Origin: Thalassiosira profunda
Taxonomy: Eukaryota; Bacillariophyta; Thalassiosirophyceae; Thalassiosirales; Thalassiosiraceae
Reading direction: 5' to 3'
Length of the DNA: 19,048 nt
Assembly: GCA_036939355.1 (NCBI GenBank)
Contig: JALLAP010000459.1
Coordinates: forward strand, 1-19,048
This document shows, piece after piece, positions 8,963-17,870 of this stretch; positions within the stretch are counted from its first letter, which is position 1; each line of letters begins with the position of its first letter. The notes below the pieces were generated by a model that was not told where the DNA came from, did not search any database, and saw only the letters and a list, made by a program, of their open reading frames with translations. Both the position numbers and the translations under genes were made by a program.

Positions 8963-10449
8963 ATGGGCTCGCTTCGCAAGGCAAAGTCCTTCACGCCACC
9001 GCGCTCGTCGGCGCCAGCCCCAAAGAAGATCTTGTATCCCATTCAGCAGTGCGCGACCGGGCAGGATGGCGGGGTCTCTGAAACGAAGTGGGTGGGCTCG
9101 ACTCCACTCGAATTCATCCAGAAGATATTGGCGGGGGCGGAGAAGTCGCCGGCCGGCCGAAAGCGCAAGAGCGAGGACGTTGATGAGGCAGTGCCCGAAG
9201 CGAGCAATGAATACGCGAACGCATTGGTGGAGGAGTATGGATCGGTGCAGCTCAAAGGTGGCGACTTGAAGGCGTGGGATATTTTCCCCGAGACGGACCA
9301 GCTGCTGACGTTAGGCACCCTGGCGAAGGAGTTCGAGGGCATCGTCGCCGCAGACCCCGAGAAGCGGTGGGTCGTCCCTTCGTACGATCGGGTGCAGCAA
9401 GCGTTCGCCGCGCACGGTAATGCGGCGGCCGCTACGTCCCAGGTGAAGGCATTGATGGAAATGGTGTCTGCCGAGGGCCAGCCTGCCAAGGAGGCCGCCG
9501 AGTCTTTGTTGGCGTTGGAGAGGTCCCCCACCGCGAAAGCAATGGAAATCAAGACACAGAAGGAGAAGAACGATGCCTTCGTGAACACCAGTGAGTCCGA
9601 TCCGCAGACCTTGCTTTTGCTGTTGTCTCGTTCGCTGAGACTTGCTCTCTTGCATAGTGGTGCTGTGGCTGAAGAGCAACTTCGCCAATCCTTTCTTGGA
9701 TGAGGCGATGATGAGGCAGTTGGCGCATTACATGGTGGCTAACGTCCAGTGCATCGAAGCGGGCGCCGGCGATGCGAGGATTCTGGACATTGCGACGGAG
9801 AAAATGTGAGTGTTGCCTCGTCTCGTTTCGTTGCATCTCTTCCCCTGCTTCAAGATCGCTCACGTCACGTCCATTCTCTCTGCACAGCAACATCTGGCTG
9901 ACGAATCAAAGGACGCGCAAATGGCGCCCTTCCCTCGTGAAGGCGTTCAACAACAAGCGCCCGGCAGTCTTGCTATTGGAGGATGCCGTGCAGATTTACT
10001 CTGACAAGCCTCTGCGTCCCATTATGCATTGGAACGGCGCTCAAGCTTTGTTCAAGTCTGAGCCGACGATGGAGGTGAACAAACGCCGCGCCAAAGGAAG
10101 CAAGGCTGAGCCTGACGCTGGGAAGCAATCCGCCAAGGAGGAGCCGAAGACTGAGAAGCACTCGACGAAGGCGAAGGTATCTCTGAGCCCAACCTCATTC
10201 ATGCTCAGTGGCGCAAAGCAGCCTCCCACCTTCGACCTGTCACCCATCGGAGTGAATGAGCCGCCCACCCTTGGCACCTCTCCCTTCGGTGGCCAGACGC
10301 TGCCAACCGCTCTCGATGTCTCCCCTCTTCGCGCCAATAGCTCTCCCCCTAAGGAGCAGCCTATTGCTCTGATGGACATCAGTCCGATTTGCGACCAAAT
10401 CGAAGAACTCAAAGTGGCCGAAGAGCTCGTGTCCTTTGCTGCATTGTAG
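8963..10449 (+). CDS. atypical homeodomain (TALE/KN-like) protein
   Basis: Three exons (8963-9590, 9658-9805, 9888-10449) with GTGAGT introns of 67 and 82 nt give 445 residues. The N-terminal 209 residues contain a basic patch (GRKRKSE, a likely nuclear signal) and are otherwise helical. Exons 2 and 3 build a homeodomain-like fold. LWLKSNFANPFLDEAMMRQLA resembles helix 1-2 of KN/TALE domains (NPF motif), and INIWLTNQRTRKWRP resembles recognition helix 3 with W48, N51, R53 and R55 in place. The stretch between LA and IWL is about 28 residues against about 12 in KN domains, so the helix 2-3 turn is enlarged. The second intron falls just before helix 3. The C-terminal third carries five spaced S-P sites in repeats such as DLSPIG, GTSPFG, DVSPLR and DISPIC, suggesting proline-directed phosphorylation. 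It is presumably a DNA-binding transcription factor. It diverges from the BRCT gene. Confidence 0.78.
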
Positions 10450-10637
10450 AGTCTCTTCTGCAAGGCGATTTTTTCAGAGCGAACGTTTCCATTAGTGCAC
10501 GCCGGCAAGAGCGTCTTTTGTCTGAGAGAGGTCTCATCGAAGATGGTCTGCTGGGGTAAAATAGTGACTCTTGTGCGTATCCAAACTCAGCGGCAACATC
10601 AAACTCCCCCAGCTATCTTTTGCTCAAGATTGTCGCA
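10450..10637. other. tail-to-tail intergenic region
   Basis: These 188 bp lie between the stop codons of the homeodomain gene and the propeller-like gene. Nothing was recognised besides expected 3' untranslated sequence. Confidence 0.5.
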
Positions 10638-12439
10638 TCATGCTGCAATTGGATCGGGCGTCATGAGATGCTTCACAAAGTCTCGCTTTGACATCTCAAC
10701 AAACCGAGGCTTCAGTTGTTGGAAGCACGCATTGCTTGTGTCAGTTTGTGGACGAAGGAGCTGAAGTCAAAGCATGCATCCTCCTACTCACCACGCAGTC
10801 GTTGACTCCATAAGACACCACAACCTTGGTTGGATCTCCAACCTTCTCGATGATTGAATCCACGAAATGGATATTGGGACAGTCGTAGCTCTTCCCGTTC
10901 AGCTCCAGCCTCTTCTCTTTGGTCAATTCGTTGTATGTCCTGCCAACCCCGACGTCTTTGCCTTTTGCGTCGTCGTCCTGTGGAAAGCCAAAGCAAAAGA
11001 GCCCCGAGCGCGCAATCAGATCGTAGGGCTCCGTCGACAAAAATGCATACATCCGAGACAAGTAGTTGTAGCGATCTCCCTGGCTGGAAGGCATCCGCGC
11101 TCGCGATTTGGAGTGAGCAATGCCAATCGTAAGTGCATCTGATTCTCGCAGCTTTGACGCCACCAAAGGAGGAAAGGAGGGCAGTAAATCTGCGTACTCT
11201 TCCTTCGATACTCTTACACAGCAACTGAGACCAGCAGGGTTAGGCGAGCACTCCACCTTGCATTTCTTCGTTTGCATTCCGGAATACTCACGCAGAGGAC
11301 CTATCCCACTTGATGAAAGTCTTCAACGAGGAGTCCAGAGACTTTGCAACCTTGCTGATTGGGTTGGGCGCCGCTTCGGATTTGATCTCTCGTTCTCTCT
11401 CCACGTTCACAATTCGTCCTTTTCGAGCGCTGCTTCCCTTCGTGTATTGTCTTGCAATTGCGTCGCCGAGATCGTGAATCTCGCGTGGTTGATGCGGCCA
11501 GTACTCCATCAACACCGCTGCATTTCGATTCGAGCTTGCGCCGAAGAACTGGAAGTTCTTTCCGTCAGCGCCCTTCAATCTAATTGCATCCCCTGACACG
11601 AACAGGCGCAGCCGATCGTTCTTTCGGTACAGCGCCGGCAGCTCTTCCATCGCGCTGTTGTCGACATCCGTGCAAATTGCAGCGGATGATGAACCAACCA
11701 TTCTTTCCACCGTCACGCAAATGGGCACCAGAAATACGCCACTGGACATGAACACCCTCCCGTGCAGCACGAACAGCCGGACATCCTGGAATTTCATCCT
11801 CCCTCCGAATATCTTCGGAAGATGTGCATTGATGTCCACGACAATGTCCAATGAATCGCCGTCAAGAGTGGCAATCTGCAAATCACCATCCATCAACGCC
11901 AGCCCGACGTAATCCACGCCGTGCTTCCAGAACGCGTACGTTGGGAAGCCGCAGCTGTGGATCGAAGACACCCTGAAGGTTGCGAGATACCGCGCGTTGG
12001 CCGGAGTGTCTGACAGCTCTCCCGACGCATGCAGCGACACAATTGAGGGGTTGTACACAAATAATGTATGTGGATCCTTTGCGGCGTCCCAAGTGGCGTA
12101 GTGCTCGGTGAAGTTGCGCGCTTGTATGACGTGGGCGGGCACGCGGTTGATGTCTGGCAGGGAGGGGAGCGATCCGGGAGACGAGGCGTAGAGCTCAGGA
12201 GGATGGGACGCGTTGAACGTTGCAAAATCGGGCGTGTAGGGGGATCTCTGCTGCCGTCGTACATGCTGATGTCGAGGGCCGCCCCTGTCCGCCTGCCTAC
12301 GTCCTGGAGGTTGCGGCTGCAATGCACCGTCGCCCGCTGGGAGTTGATGGGTGGATGCGATGTGGCGGTAGGCCACCAGCAAGAAGAATCCCTCCCACGC
12401 CAAGATGAAGGAGGCCAGGATGGCAAGCTGCCGCCTCAT
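10638..12439 (-). CDS. type II membrane protein, five-bladed beta-propeller (GH130-like) carbohydrate-active candidate
   Basis: Three exons, 12439-11292, 11224-10792 and 10709-10638, around introns of 67 nt (GTGAGT...CAG) and 82 nt (GTGAGT...AAG), give 550 residues. I chose the ATG at 12439; the frame also extends to a TTG four codons earlier. After MRRQ comes one membrane helix (LAILASFILAWEGFFLLVAY), so the bulk is luminal, as in Golgi enzymes. Possible N-glycosylation sites are FNAS and RNFT. Propeller-like blocks include FVYNPSIVSL, YLATFRVSS, KFQDVRLFVLHGRVFMSSG, RNAAVLMEY and, across the last splice, an ISYGVNDC-type motif (VVVSYGVNDC) followed by VPRFVEMSKRDFV. This set recalls five-bladed-propeller glycan phosphorylases and transferases (GH130 and relatives). 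Catalytic residues cannot be fixed by eye. It probably acts on glycans in the secretory pathway. Confidence 0.72.
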
Positions 12440-12634
12440 CTGGCGACCCAAGATGAGCCTAGCGCTTACTCGGTTGCTCCGCCACCCTCACCACGCCGCG
12501 GGGGTCGGGGGGTAGCAGGCGAGGGGGGGGGGGGGCGGATCCGTTAGCTATTTTACGTACCCGCGCTACCGCTACAAGCTGCAGAATGAAGGCAAGCGGC
12601 CTCCGCTCCTCTCACCCGCTGTCCCGTCCACGAA
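12440..12634. promoter_or_regulatory. shared divergent promoter with G13 run
   Basis: These 195 bp separate the start codons of the propeller-like gene (-) and the F-box-like gene (+). They contain 13 consecutive G (12523-12535) preceded by shorter G runs, and a TTTTACGTAC patch at 12551-12560. No clear TATA box was seen. Confidence 0.55.
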
Positions 12635-13956
12635 ATGAACGACCTCAGCGACGACATCGTGATCCGCATCGCCTCCTACGGGGAGGCGCATGACCTACTC
12701 TGCCTCGCCCTCGCCTGCAAGCGCTTTGGCGCCGCCGGAGATGCGCATAAAATTGGTGGCGAAGGCGCGGCGCGAGAGTGGTCGCTGATGGACGAGGCCG
12801 CCCGCCGGATCCTCCAGGCCACGAAGAAGGGCGATGCCGGCGTGATTTTGGGCGCTGCCAGGGACTGGGATGTGCTGAAGAAGTTGGTGGCGGCGAAATC
12901 GGGGGATGTTTTGGCCGAGGCAGAGGAAGATTTATCGATGAACCCTACTATTTCTGCAGCACTCGCGGGAGGGCCGCGCCTGCCCGTTGCGCCAATGGCT
13001 GTGGCGGCGGTTCCAGATGACAATGATGGCGGCGGCGAGGAGGAGGGAGGGCAGGCCGACGCCGCGGGAGGCTTTCAATTTCCCCCGGAGCTGTGGGAGG
13101 CAGTGGGAAAGGCTCCGCCACGGGGACCGCCCCCGGGGTTCTGGGACGTCACGTTTGTAGAGGAGGACGAGCCTCCGCCCCCACCGGCTGCCGAATGCGA
13201 GGAAGAGGAAATGTCGTGGATGGAGCTGTACAGAGAGCTGGAATTGGTCCGCAGGTGCCGCCCTCTGAAGGTCAACCTGCTCGATCTCTGGGGAGAGGAA
13301 GAGCATTTCGAGCCCTACCTTGCGAGGCTCAAGGACCCGCAAAATGCATTGACGAAGTTGTCAATCTGGGTCCGGAGTACGACGCCATGGGAGTGTTGAG
13401 CAACGAGATGAATGTTATGGATGAGTGGGCCGAGCCCGAGACGGAGTACGTGCCACCGGCGCGCATCGAAAAGGCTTTCCGGGCCATGGCGACCCTGCCC
13501 AACCTTCAGGAGATCGTCATTGATCCGGGATACTACTCGGAATACGGCGGGGACCTGAAATCTTCCCGCCTGTACTGGTTGCTCTCTCCCCACTCCAAGT
13601 ATCGCACGCTGAGGGTTGCCGACCTCAATGTGAATGACCAGTCGGACGTGGAAAGTCTAGCGAAGGCGTTTGCCTCCAGCACATCCATCCAGACGCTCTG
13701 CATCGATGCCATTCATATTGGCTACCGCGGCGTGACGACGGTCGCCCCTCTCATGGAGGCGATTGCCAGCCTTCCAAAGCTGAAGAGGCTCCGCCTCACA
13801 TTCGACGCCTTTGGTCATGGCCGGGCGACGAATCGATACGTGCAGGAGTCGCTCCCAATTTTGCGGGCTGTGCGGGGCGTTTCGGTCAAGGCTCCCAGGT
13901 CCGGGCGGGATTACCCGGAAGTGAGCAATTGCACGGACATCAACGCTCGCATTTGA
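12635..13956 (+). CDS. F-box-like / leucine-rich protein with one frameshift
   Basis: The ATG opens MNDLSDDIVIRIASYGEAHD followed by LLCLALACKRFG, an F-box-like motif (about residues 1-35). Such proteins usually recruit targets to SCF ubiquitin ligases, though F-box-like motifs in this diatom-type family are not proven to bind Skp1. The middle is acidic and Pro/Gly-rich. A conserved block M-S-W-M-E-L-Y-R-E-L recurs in the paralogue at 14208-14815. As read, the frame stops at 13399 (254 residues). The adjacent frame then continues (EYDAMGVLSNEMNVMDEW...) with leucine-rich-repeat-like segments (LPNLQEIVI, LYWLLSPHSKYRTLRVADL, LPKLKRLRLTF) to a stop at 13956. One missing base near 13370, in CCGGAG, would join them into about 440 residues. 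No GT-AG intron fits. This could be an assembly error or a real lesion. Confidence 0.72.
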
Positions 13957-14207
13957 GAAAATAGTGAGGTACGTTGAAACGAGAGGAAGACGGAGGGGGA
14001 AACTGGAGAATGGAGAATGCGGGGGAGTTGGATTACACGTAACATATGTGAAGGATATTGCATTTTATTGGGGCTGAATATCAACGGGCTAAGGAGTACA
14101 AAGGACAGGGGCCCTTTGGCAAGACAAATGGAGTCAAGGCATATTGGCTAGTGCATAAAAGAGAAACGATACATACTCGATGATTGAGTCTATTTGCCAT
14201 CGGGATG
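13957..14207. other. intergenic between convergent F-box-like genes
   Basis: These 251 bp hold the 3' flanks of the two convergent F-box-like genes. No feature was recognised. The part next to 14193 belongs to the duplicated 3' segment listed separately. Confidence 0.45.
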
Positions 14208-14308
14208 TCATCTTTCGCCTGCAGCTCTTGTGGCTCGAGTGTGCATTGGAGGCCACCGGAACAAGCAACCAAATGAAAATACTCGGCGAGCCATTGTCTG
14301 AGCAATAC
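14193..14308. repeat. copy A of a diverged duplicated segment
   Basis: On the minus strand this is the 3' end or 3' flank of the degraded F-box-like gene. It matches 15079-15212 (same orientation) through shared blocks such as the GAGTAT...TGGTTGCTTGT run, GGCCTCCA, ACACTC-AGCCA and ATGGCAAA, with several indels. Confidence 0.6.
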
Positions 14309-14815
14309 CGAAGGCGAAATCCCCCGCACCTTCTCTCAATTTTGTCAGTCTCCTGCAAAGCCCATCGCTAGCCCTAAGGCAAGGCACAATCCCAGCCACA
14401 ACGTAGAGCAGCAGACTACCCAGCAACGCCTCCTGGCGGTCTAGCTCTTTCATCTGCTCCTCGAATCGAGCATTTTCATTTTCATAGGACGCCAGGTCGC
14501 GACAGAGTTCCATCCACGACAGATCCACCTCCTTGCCTCCAGATTTAGCCGCCACGCGCTTCTTCAACCGCCGCCAATCATTGTTGCGTCGCATCCAGTA
14601 CGGCGGTGATCCCCAACGCATCTCGGTGGCCCGAAGCAGGATGTTGCGGGCAGCCTCCTCCATCAGCGGCCACTTCCGCGTCGTGTCTTCGCCACCAATG
14701 TTCTGCGCGTAGCCAGCTCCGCCGAAGCGTTTGCATGTCAGGGCGAGGCGGATGAGATCATCCGCGTCCCCGTAGGCGGCGATGCGGTGACGATGTCGTC
14801 GCTGAGGTCATCCAT
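14208..14815 (-). pseudogene. degraded F-box-like paralogue with predicted C-terminal membrane helix
   Basis: The ATG at 14815 starts MDDLSDDIVT, nearly identical to the gene at 12635, but one base later the frame is lost (about 14785-14787). The next frame continues RIAAYGDADDLIRLALTC, then KRFGG, LMEEAARNIL, DWRRLKKRVAAKSGG and LSWMELCRDL, all matching blocks of the paralogue. It then diverges into a short coiled coil (ENENARFEEQMKELDRQEA) and a hydrophobic segment (LLGSLLLYVVAGIV). Just after this (about 14375-14386) a second one-base shift would prolong the hydrophobic run and end at a TGA at 14345; as read, the frame runs to 14208. It lacks the LRR part. It is either a pseudogene or a gene with two assembly errors; a tail-anchored F-box-like protein is the intact alternative. 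Confidence 0.65.
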
Positions 14816-15456
14816 TCCTGGACCGACGTCACGGCACGTCCCGGCGAACCTGTAGAATCTAGAGAAGAGGCCGTTCATTTGGGCGGCGAGGGCGGTGACG
14901 GTAAGGGGCGGGCGGAGTGATGGGGAGGAGATAGGGGGGAGAGGCGGAATAAGGCAGGAGGAGTTTTGAGGAGTTTGGAGGAGTCAACGTACGTAGGTAC
15001 GAAGTACTCATAGCTAACTCGACCTTCCCTCTCTCTTGCTGTTGTTTTGCAAAGCGGCCTCGCCTCTCCGCCTCGCTCTTTGCCATCGGGGTGGTCTTCT
15101 TTCCATAATAGCGGCGCAGCTTTTTATGGCTTGAGTGTGTAAGGTATGGTATCTGGAGGCCAAATCCGTGCACAAGCAACCAATACTCAGCAGGCATTTT
15201 CTGTTCAATCTATCTAGTTTATGAATGATCCATTTCTCATGGAGCAACTCCTCACAGCAAAGTCAGCGCAACCACCAAATATAATTCACGCGCTTTGCAA
15301 AGTCGCCCGGAGAAACGGCAAATGAACCGTCGTTCACGAAAGCTCCTGTCATAGGCACCAAAAACTGGGTTGCCAGCTCCGCGATCCTCCACAGCCTTTC
15401 GGCAAGATATGCACCCCAACTCATCAATCAACCAAAGCCATTGTTGCGTCCAAAGT
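14816..15456. other. 5' flank of degraded F-box gene with gene remnant
   Basis: No intact gene is supported. A minus-strand frame at 14859-15197 starts with ATG (MPAEYWLLVHGFGLQIPYLT) and runs 112 codons. Its first third overlaps the duplicated segment, and its end is low-complexity Pro/Arg-rich, so I treat it as a remnant, not a gene. A GTAC-rich patch (14986-15007) lies about 175 bases upstream of the F-box ATG. The rightmost 240 bases are the 3' flank of the secreted-protein gene ending at 15457. Confidence 0.45.
15079..15212. repeat. copy B of the duplicated segment (orphan 3' remnant)
   Basis: Diverged direct copy of 14193-14308, about 890 bases away. Here it is not preceded on the minus strand by an F-box-like coding region, so it looks like the leftover tail of a tandem copy whose body was deleted. 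Confidence 0.6.
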
Positions 15457-16154
15457 CTACTTTCTCCCCGGGGGCGGCCCCTCCTTGGCCGTGCAGTACC
15501 TGCGGCATGTGTCGCGGCAACAGAACTCGCCGGGGTTGCCGTTGGTGCACGGCTCTCCCACGGTGGGACACTCGTCCTGCGGATCCTGTGGGTTGGGCGC
15601 GGTACATCCCACAGACTCCGGCGGCGGGCACTGCCGATTTGGTAGTTGCAAGTGATACCAGGGCGAGGCGTGAGAGATTGCAACAAACGACGCACAAACA
15701 AAGATGTGTGCCTATGATAGGCAAACAGAGATGTTTGCATATGATAGGCACTCACGTTGAACGCGGGAGGGGTCGGCGGGCTGGGCGGGCTCGGCGGCGA
15801 AGGACCCGGCGGCGTCGGCGCCTGCTGCGGGCGCGGGGTCGGCCTAGGCGTGGGACGCGGGGTGGGGCGCGGGGTGGGTCTGGGCGTCGTTCCCCCGCTG
15901 GGAGGCGCCACCGGCCCTCCGCCGCCGGTGGGCCGCGGCGTCGGACGCGGCGTCGGCCGGGGTGTCCCCGGCAGGCTCCCGCCCTGGAGGAGGCGCGTCC
16001 AGAAGGCGACATCTTCTTCGTTGAGCTTGTTGCCTTCGTTGCGTTTGCCGAGGGTGCGGTGGCGGCGCTTCTTCTGGCGCGTTTGGAGGGTGCCCCTGTC
16101 GGATGCCGCGGCGAGGCCGGCGAGGGCGAGGAGGAGGAGCGGGACGGCGCGCAT
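15457..16154 (-). CDS. secreted Pro/Thr-rich protein with knottin-like Cys module (paralogue A)
   Basis: Two exons (16154-15756, 15630-15457) around a 125-nt GTGAGT...CAG phase-0 intron give 190 residues. A signal peptide (MRAVPLLLLALAGLAAAS) is followed by a basic stretch, RQKKRRHRTLGKR, containing an R-x-L motif like that cleaved in diatom silica-associated proteins. Then comes EEDVAFWTRLL, shared with paralogue B, and next a linker of TPRP repeats (at about 64-77 and 90-108) and PPSPPSPPTPP. Exon 2 encodes 57 residues with 8 cysteines. The last six follow C-x6-C-x8-CC-x3-C-x3-C (ECPTVGEPCTNGNPGEFCC then RDTCRRYC), a cystine-knot-like framework. It is likely extracellular or in the cell wall, with the Pro/Thr linker probably O-glycosylated; the function is unknown. 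Confidence 0.82.
15696..15749. repeat. tandem 27-bp repeat (2 copies) inside an intron
   Basis: Two adjacent 27-bp units (15696-15722 and 15723-15749) differ at three positions; each ends TATGATAGGC. They lie immediately downstream of the 5' splice site of paralogue A. Confidence 0.85.
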
Positions 16155-16791
16155 GATGGTATCAACTGTGGCTCACTCCGTCGACTGCAACAACGTGTAT
16201 GGGTCAACTCGATGAAGATTGGCCATTGATATCTCCACCGAGCGGTTGTTAGGCCCCAAAAAGTCGGTAGGAAATTCATTTCACCTCTACTTGCGTAGGA
16301 ATACATTAATATTTGGCGGGAGGAGAAAGTTGGCGATTTCTTACGTGGGAAATCAGTATAAAGTCGACTCCTAGTTTCTAACGGTCCACTCAAGTTTTGT
16401 TCCTTGCGTGACGCGTTCGACTGTTGTTGGCGGACAGCTGCTCCTCAAATCCTGCATAGCATAGGAGTACAAAATATCCAGATATCTGTGTGACGTCAGG
16501 CGACGACCGGTAATTACGTGAAACTAGACACTATTTACATCATTGGTTCACAAGACTCTGCGCATAATTACTTTTCTCTATCCGTACAACACAGCTCGCC
16601 GAGATGCTCTTCCCAACATCTGTCTCTCTCCTCGGCCCGTCTCAAATCACATGCATTATGAAAACAACTGAATTGTAGCGTGCGAGCCTTCCCCGGCTGC
16701 GCGCCTACATTCTTTTCGAGACGCGGCTTCTCCAATAGCACCCCTCTCCTTCCGCCACGCGTCTAAAACAAACCTCCGCCAATTACACGCT
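16155..16791. other. intergenic between tandem secreted-protein genes
   Basis: These 637 bases hold the promoter of paralogue A and the 3' flank of paralogue B. They are AT-rich compared with the flanking coding sequence, especially 16240-16660. Open frames here are antisense or read-through shadows. No RNA gene or repeat was recognised. Confidence 0.5.
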
Positions 16792-17870
16792 CTAGTTCCG
16801 CCACCCCTCGTTCTCGATGGGGGCCCAGAAAATCGTGCTCGTCGTCTCGGTAACTGAGGACCTCTTAATGCTGCTGGGGGCCTGCTTGGCCGTGCAGTAC
16901 TTGCGGCAGGTGTCGCGGCAGCAAAACTCGCCCGCGTTTGCATTGGGGCACGGTTCGCCCACGTCTTGGCACTCGTCGACGGGGTTGGAGGGGTCGACGG
17001 CCGTGCACTGCACGATGCTCGGCTGTCAGATTCATTTGATGCCGTTGCGAGTGAAAGTACGACATTGGTATGACAGAGTACGAATTTGGCAGGTCGATTG
17101 GCAAAGGGGTGTGTGAGTGTGTATGGCATTGGTATGTATATGAACAAGATGGCCTTCTTGTACTCACGTCCGGGCAGTTGAACCCCCCGGTGTCGGGGGT
17201 GGGAGGCGGCGGCGCCCCCCCACCATCGCCGTCGTCGTCGCACNGGGCAGTTGAACCCCCCGGTGTCGGGGGTGGGAGGCGGCGGCGCCCCCCCACCATT
17301 ACCGTCGTCGTCGCACACCTTGTTCAGGCACGCGTCGGTCATGCCACAGTCGAACGACAGCACGTCTCCCACCGTTTTGCACTCGCACACGAAGCTGTCG
17401 AACACCTCGTCGCAGCACTCCTCGGTGGTGCCGTCGGTGCACACGTCCCCGACGTCGGTGCAGGTCTCGCCCTGGGCGCAGATGACGCCCACCACCGGCA
17501 CGGGCGGGGTGGTGATGGTCGTGCCGGGCGTCGGAGGCGTGGGCGGGGTGGGCGACGGGGGCGTGGGGACGGTACCGACGGGCGCGGGGGTGGCGCCGAC
17601 CCCTCCCCCGCCCTGGTCGCCTCCGCCGCCGCCGTTGGGGACGCTCAGGTCCTGGGTGCGCCGGACGAGGTTGGTCCAGAACGCCACGTCCTCTTCCAGG
17701 CCGCCGCGGGCGGCGCGCTTGGGGGTGCCGGTGGCGATGCGGCCCCGGCGGAGCTTGCGATCGTCGCGCTTCTTCCGCAGGCCGTTCTTCGCGGGGGCCG
17801 CGTCGACGGCGGAGGCGGCCGCGAGGGCGAGGAGGGCGGCGACCGCGAGGAGGTTGGGCTTCGACGGCAT
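16792..17870 (-). CDS. secreted Pro/Thr-rich protein with two Cys modules (paralogue B)
   Basis: Exon 1 is 17870-17168 and exon 2 is 17022-16792, around a 145-nt GTGAGT...CAG intron. The layout matches paralogue A: a signal peptide (MPSKPNLLAVAALLALAAAS), a basic segment with R-x-L (DDRKLRRGR), EEDVAFWTNLV, a Gly/Pro/Thr-rich linker, and a C-terminal Cys module from exon 2 (ECQDVGEPCPNANAGEFCC, then RDTCRKYCTAK). Exon 1 has an extra module (CTDVGDVCTDGTTEECC and further Cys) that looks like a diverged duplicate of the exon 2 module. A 24-residue unit (CDDDG...TGGFNCP) is present twice around an undetermined base at 17244. As given, that base breaks the frame; ignoring it, or removing one copy plus the n, restores phase 0 (about 286 or 310 residues). 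The C-terminal tail is longer than in A. The product is probably extracellular. Confidence 0.8.
17172..17315. repeat. 72-bp direct repeat flanking a single undetermined base
   Basis: 17172-17243 and 17245-17316 (approximately) are nearly identical, with two adjacent substitutions seen (ATCGCC versus ATTACC), and are separated by one n at 17244. The unit is a multiple of three and encodes a 24-residue Pro/Gly/Asp-rich segment. Confidence 0.85.

Noticed and set aside
10761..10791. A 31-nt intron in the propeller-like gene
   Set aside because: Too short compared with the other introns. Extending to the AAG at 10710 gives 82 nt and a better continuation of the SYGVNDC block.
11893..12426. 177-codon alternative minus frame inside the propeller-like gene
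   Set aside because: Overlaps the better-supported frame with membrane helix and conserved blocks; Ser/Pro/Arg-rich composition is typical of a shadow frame.
14859..15197. ATG-initiated 112-codon minus-strand ORF as a gene
   Set aside because: Its first third coincides with the orphan duplicated segment and the rest is low complexity.
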